NCBI GenBank assembly: GCA_023392185.1
Contig: JAEVZP010000213.1
Coordinates: 1 to 8,371, forward strand
DNA from: Bacteroidota bacterium
GTDB lineage: Bacteria; Bacteroidota; Bacteroidia; Chitinophagales; Chitinophagaceae
Direction: 5' to 3'
Length of the DNA stretch: 8,371 nt
Under the pieces are notes generated by a model. The model saw only the letters and a list, made by a program, of their open reading frames with translations. It was not told where the DNA came from and did no database searches. The translations under genes and the position numbers were made by a program. This document shows positions 5,240 through 8,371 of the stretch, piece after piece (positions within the stretch are counted from its first letter, which is position 1; each line of letters starts with the position of its first letter).

Positions 5240-6517
5240 ATGAAGGAAGTATTGCCGTCGGTGGCTTTTCATACCTTGGGCTGTAAGCTCAATTTCTCGG
5301 AAACCTCGGCCCTCAGCCGTCAGCTGGAGGCGCAGGGCTTTCCGAAAAAGGCTTTCGACGAGGCGGCCGATGTGTATGTTCTCAATACCTGTTCGGTGAC
5401 TGAAAACGCCGATAAGGAATGCCGGATGCTGGTGCGTCGCATTCAGCGGCGCGCACCGGAGGCACTGGTAGTAGTGACGGGCTGCTATGCACAGCTGAAA
5501 CCCAAAGAAATCATTGAAATTCCGGGCGTGGACCTGGTGCTCGGCGCAGCGGAGAAATTTCAGCTTTCAGCGCATCTGCGTACGCTCTCCAAAGGGGCGG
5601 GGCGCGTGGCCTGCAACGATATCGATGCCGTGGAAGGCTTTCATGCCGCCCACTCGGAGGGAGACCGCACGCGCACCTTTCTGAAAGTGCAGGACGGCTG
5701 TGATTATACCTGTTCTTTCTGCACCATTCCGCAGGCGCGGGGCCATAGCCGCAGCGACAGCATCGGCGGCGTAGTGGCGCGTGTAAAAGAGATTGCCGAA
5801 GGCGGTGCCAAGGAAGTGGTACTGACCGGCATCAATCTAGGCGATTTCGGCAAAGGATCTGATGGCGGCAAGCGGCGCGAAGAAAGTTTTTATGATTTGA
5901 TACGGCAGTTGGACGAGATTGCCGGCATCGAGCGCTACCGCATCTCTTCTATCGAGCCCAACCTGCTGACCGATGATATTATTCGTTTTGTGGCCGGTTC
6001 CAGGCGTTTTATGCCGCGTTTTCATATCCCGCTACAAAGCGGCAGCAACGCCATTCTGGCTAAAATGCGCCGGCGTTACCAGCGCGAACTGTATGCCGAA
6101 CGTATAGCGCACATTAAAGCCCTGATGCCGCACGCCGGTATTGGAGTGGATGTCATTGTAGGCTTTCCCTCCGAAAGCGACGCGTACTTTTGCGAAACGC
6201 ACGACTTTCTCAAAAGCCTGCCGGTAAGCTACCTGCATGTCTTTACCTACTCGGAGCGCGCCCATACCGATGCGCTGGCCATCAAACCCATCGTGCCGGT
6301 GCATATCCGCACCGACCGCAACAAGGTGCTGCGCGTGTTGTCGCTCGAAAAGCAAACCGATTTCCGGCAACAGTTTTCCGGAACCGAGCGACCGGTTTTG
6401 TGGGAGAAATCTTCCAAAGCCGGTATCATGCACGGCTACACCGATAATTATATCGCTGCCGAAACGCTTTACGATGCCGGAAAAGCCGGTGCGATTGAGC
6501 CGTGGCGGATCATGTAG
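5240..6517 (+). CDS. mtaB: tRNA ms2t6A37 methylthiotransferase MtaB
   Basis: MtaB is a radical SAM enzyme that adds a methylthio group to C2 of N6-threonylcarbamoyladenosine at position 37 of tRNAs reading ANN codons. At 425 residues it is near the family length (about 430-450). The N-terminal UPF0004 domain carries the three auxiliary cluster cysteines: Cys15 in TLGCKLNFSET, Cys51 in NTCSVTE and Cys82 in GCYAQ. The radical SAM cluster motif CDYTCSFC gives Cys154, Cys158 and Cys161. Further signatures are LTGINLGDFG (195-204), IPLQSGSNAILAKMRRRY (263-280) and GVDVIVGFPSES (302-313). The KLNFSET start and TGINLGDFG favour MtaB over MiaB or RimO. The C-terminal TRAM region (about 370-425) looks short but present. 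It is divergent from the lipoprotein gene by 131 bp and has no Shine-Dalgarno. Confidence 0.93.
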   Translation: MKEVLPSVAFHTLGCKLNFSETSALSRQLEAQGFPKKAFDEAADVYVLNTCSVTENADKECRMLVRRIQRRAPEALVVVTGCYAQLKPKEIIEIPGVDLVLGAAEKFQLSAHLRTLSKGAGRVACNDIDAVEGFHAAHSEGDRTRTFLKVQDGCDYTCSFCTIPQARGHSRSDSIGGVVARVKEIAEGGAKEVVLTGINLGDFGKGSDGGKRREESFYDLIRQLDEIAGIERYRISSIEPNLLTDDIIRFVAGSRRFMPRFHIPLQSGSNAILAKMRRRYQRELYAERIAHIKALMPHAGIGVDVIVGFPSESDAYFCETHDFLKSLPVSYLHVFTYSERAHTDALAIKPIVPVHIRTDRNKVLRVLSLEKQTDFRQQFSGTERPVLWEKSSKAGIMHGYTDNYIAAETLYDAGKAGAIEPWRIM

Positions 6518-6553
6518 AAAAAATAAGCCTTTCCTTTTATAAGGCGGGGTGTA

Positions 6554-6591
6554 AAAAAACCGTCAGGCCTGCGCAGATCTGACGGTTTTTT
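6554..6591. terminator. Bidirectional intrinsic terminator between mtaB and mlaD
   Basis: A stem of CCGTCAG (6560-6566) and CTGACGG (6579-6585) is extended by A6 on the left pairing with T6 on the right, around a 12-nt loop. The T-tract on either strand makes it a classic two-way intrinsic terminator for convergent genes. It lies 36 nt after the mtaB stop and 23 nt beyond the mlaD stop. Its core is shared with the hairpin at 4456-4498. Confidence 0.92.
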
Positions 6592-6614
6592 GCAGGATTG
6601 TTTTGAGAACCTGC

Positions 6615-7598
6615 TTAACGCTTTTGGGTGCTGCGTTTCTTCTCCAGTTCAGCTTCGGCGGCCCGGCGCATTTCATTTAGTTCGGCTTCGGTCAGGTCGC
6701 TTTGGTTGGTAGTGCTTTCTATGGTTGTGTTGGGGTCCAGCTCGATGGCATTGGCGCCTTCGGCGGCCTGTTTTTGCCGGAAATAGCTCCGGAATAGTAC
6801 ATTGCCCTGCAGGGCTTTCATATTTTCGCTGAAATTGTAGGCAGCCTGATTGATGTTTTTGACCGCGTCGTCGGCAGAAGCCATGGCTTTGTTGGCAGAG
6901 GCAGCCGCTGCATCCAGGCTTTTGGAAAGTTTGTCGGAATAAATAAGTTGTCCGACAGAGCCTTTGCCGGAGCGCACCTGTGCGCCGAGGTCGGCAAAAG
7001 AAGCGCTCATGCGGCTGGCGTTGGCCATGGTGCCTTCAATTTGCACGGCGAGGTCGTCGTTATACATCAGCCGGCCAATGGTGCCCTTGCCGCCCCGGAT
7101 TTCCGTTGCGATATCAGCGAGCGCGGCGGTGATTACATTGGCATTGTCGGCTACGGCGGTAAACTTGGCGATCACCTTGTCGTAGTCGGTTGGATTGAGT
7201 GTAGCAATGCGTTGGCCGTTTTTGAGCGGTGTCTGGCTTTGCGCGCCCGGCGCAATGGTGATGAGTTTATCGCCCATAAGCCCGTCTGACCCGATTGTGG
7301 CCACGGCGTCGCTTTTGATATAAGGCTGATATTTTGACTGGATGCGCATATCCACCCGGACGGTGGTATCGTTGACAACCGTAATTCTTTCTACCGAGCC
7401 GGAAGTGATACCGGCAAAGCGCACGTTGTTGCCCACTTGCAGGCCGCCGACGTTGCTAAAGGTACCATAAACGGTAAAGGTTTTGGTGAAAAGGCTTTTG
7501 GCATTCCCGATAAAGAAAATGCCCACGCCAAACAGCAGGAGCCCGATGAGGGTGAAAAGACCGATGCGTATTTTTTGGGAAGTAGTCGTGGCTTTCAT
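6615..7598 (-). CDS. mlaD: MlaD/MCE-family substrate-binding protein of a lipid ABC transporter
   Basis: A 327-residue MCE protein. MlaD-type proteins form membrane-anchored rings that carry phospholipids or other lipids between inner and outer membrane, working with the MlaE permease and MlaF ATPase. There is one N-terminal membrane helix (about residues 12-30, LFTLIGLLLFGVGIFFI) and an MCE domain around 38-117 with the typical VGGLQVGNNVRFAGI and GSDGLMGDKLITI segments. A helical region follows that contains two copies of a GKGTIGRLMYND-like motif (residues 170-181 and 211-222). The C-terminal 50 residues are charged and probably helical. It lies 12 bp downstream of the mlaF ATPase gene on the same strand and ends at a strong terminator, so it is the last gene of its operon. 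The lipid carried is not known. Confidence 0.9.
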   Translation of the reverse strand: MKATTTSQKIRIGLFTLIGLLLFGVGIFFIGNAKSLFTKTFTVYGTFSNVGGLQVGNNVRFAGITSGSVERITVVNDTTVRVDMRIQSKYQPYIKSDAVATIGSDGLMGDKLITIAPGAQSQTPLKNGQRIATLNPTDYDKVIAKFTAVADNANVITAALADIATEIRGGKGTIGRLMYNDDLAVQIEGTMANASRMSASFADLGAQVRSGKGSVGQLIYSDKLSKSLDAAAASANKAMASADDAVKNINQAAYNFSENMKALQGNVLFRSYFRQKQAAEGANAIELDPNTTIESTTNQSDLTEAELNEMRRAAEAELEKKRSTQKR

Positions 7599-7610
7599 CT
7601 TGAAGGATAC

Positions 7611-8348
7611 TTAGGCGGATTGGAAAAAAGACCGGACAAACTCGTCGGAGGAGTTGGCCAGTTCATCATATTGCCCTTCGGCCGTAATGGCGCCGTCGCG
7701 CAGTACCACGATGCGGTCGCCGGTAATCCGGGCACATTCCATATCATGGGTGATAATGATCGAAGAGATGTTGTATTTCTTTTGCATCTCGCGGATCAAC
7801 TCGCTGATTTCGCGGGAGGTGATAGGGTCGAGGCCGGTGGTCGGCTCATCATAAAGCATGATTTCCGGCTTCAGGATCAGGGTGCGCGCCAGGCCGATGC
7901 GTTTGCGCTGTCCGCCGGAGAGGTCAGACGGCATTTTTTTCATTGCATCCACCAGCCCAACGCCTTCGAGTACTTCTTGCACCCTTTTTTCAATTTCGGC
8001 ATCGTCCTTGAGCTTCAACACCCGTGTAAGGGGAAAAGCGAGGTTGTCGAAAACGGTCATCGAGTCATAAAGGGCGCCGCTTTGAAACAAAAAGCCAATG
8101 CGGATGCGCAGCTCGCGCAGGCCAACTTCGTCGAGGTTTTTTACATCTTCGCCAAAAACTTCCAGCCTGCCGGAGTCTTGCTGGAGCATCCCTACCATGC
8201 ACTTGATAGACACTGATTTTCCGGAACCGGATTTACCCAGCACAATCAGGTTTTCACCCCGGTGCAATTGATAGCTGAGGTCTTTCAACACCTCATTTCT
8301 ACCGAAGGATTTTTTCAGATGCTCGATATCCACCACGACTTCCGGCAC
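7611..8348 (-). CDS. mlaF: MlaF-type ABC transporter ATPase; start uncertain
   Basis: The ATP-hydrolysing subunit of the MCE lipid transporter, on the cytoplasmic face. From the GTG start it is 245 residues with all nucleotide-binding motifs intact: Walker A GKSGSGKS (38-45), Q-loop Gln89 in FLFQSGALYDSMTV, signature LSGGQRKR (143-150), Walker B IMLYDE with Glu168, and H-loop His201 in ITHDM. The FQSGALYDSMTV segment after the Q-loop is typical of MlaF-like ATPases. The frame remains open through the last 23 bases of the window, no ribosome site is visible before the GTG, and no ATG occurs in that stretch, so the start is provisional. mlaD follows after 12 bp. A permease gene (mlaE) is expected upstream, outside the window; I see no end of it here. 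One TTCCGGAA encodes part of Walker A. Confidence 0.9.
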   Translation of the reverse strand: MPEVVVDIEHLKKSFGRNEVLKDLSYQLHRGENLIVLGKSGSGKSVSIKCMVGMLQQDSGRLEVFGEDVKNLDEVGLRELRIRIGFLFQSGALYDSMTVFDNLAFPLTRVLKLKDDAEIEKRVQEVLEGVGLVDAMKKMPSDLSGGQRKRIGLARTLILKPEIMLYDEPTTGLDPITSREISELIREMQKKYNISSIIITHDMECARITGDRIVVLRDGAITAEGQYDELANSSDEFVRSFFQSA

Positions 8349-8371
8349 CCCGGTGCTGCGCGGTGCAGCAG

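Larger units (their letters stand above)
210..8226. repeat. Dispersed palindrome TTCCGGAA, 16 copies
   Basis: Exact copies begin at 210, 639, 998, 1030, 1729, 1988, 2539, 2694, 2969, 3935, 4090, 4329, 4446, 4965, 6376 and 8219. Ten extend to the 10-mer TTTCCGGAAA. Nine lie in genes and seven in the roughly 1.5 kb of non-coding DNA, so density is about three times higher between genes. In genes it falls in all three frames: Phe-Arg-Lys (2), Pro-Glu (4) and Ser-Gly (3). Copies thin out after 4972. Counts were made by eye. Confidence 0.9.

Noticed and set aside
7437..8216. 259-codon plus-strand ORF opposite mlaF and mlaD
   Set aside because: It overlaps two well-supported genes on the other strand and crosses their junction; no motif is seen.

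Overview
The window looks like an ordinary chromosomal stretch of a Bacteroidota bacterium (inferred). The evidence is: the long PurM variant whose key loops match that phylum; an MtaB starting TLGCKLNFSET; a TACATTTG promoter element fitting the Bacteroidota -7 consensus TAnnTTTG; almost no Shine-Dalgarno sequences; and an MCE (MlaD-like) protein paired with its ATPase. I see no tRNA, rRNA, CRISPR array, insertion sequence, phage gene or recognisable defence system.

Layout, left to right. A YceI-family gene cut by the left edge is followed after 35 bp by a DoxX-family membrane protein gene. A 422-bp gap holds a 16-bp tandem array, an inverted pair of REP-like units and long TTCCGGAA palindromes, and ends in the promoter of anmK (anhydro-N-acetylmuramic acid kinase, peptidoglycan recycling). 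A second, 628-bp gap holds nested palindromes, a degenerate 15-bp repeat and at most one doubtful small ORF. Next come a CoA_binding_2 protein (minus) and, divergent from it, purM (purine synthesis). purM converges on a lipoprotein of unknown function (minus), which is divergent from mtaB (tRNA ms2t6A37 methylthiotransferase). mtaB converges on mlaD and mlaF (minus), two components of an MCE lipid-transport ABC system whose permease is probably just beyond the right edge.

The genes are mostly separate housekeeping units. The only clear co-directional pairs are yceI-doxX and mlaF-mlaD. The two convergent junctions each carry a strong two-way terminator, and the two hairpins share a core sequence. 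Three plus-strand genes (anmK, purM, mtaB) have a TAnnTTYR promoter-like element only 7-8 nt before the start codon, suggesting leaderless or nearly leaderless mRNAs.

The most unusual signal is not a gene. The palindrome TTCCGGAA occurs 16 times in 8.4 kb, against roughly 0.1 expected for a random 8-mer. It lies in coding sequence in all three reading frames and, more densely, between genes. This resembles a highly iterated palindrome such as cyanobacterial HIP1. I do not claim a novel multi-gene system here.
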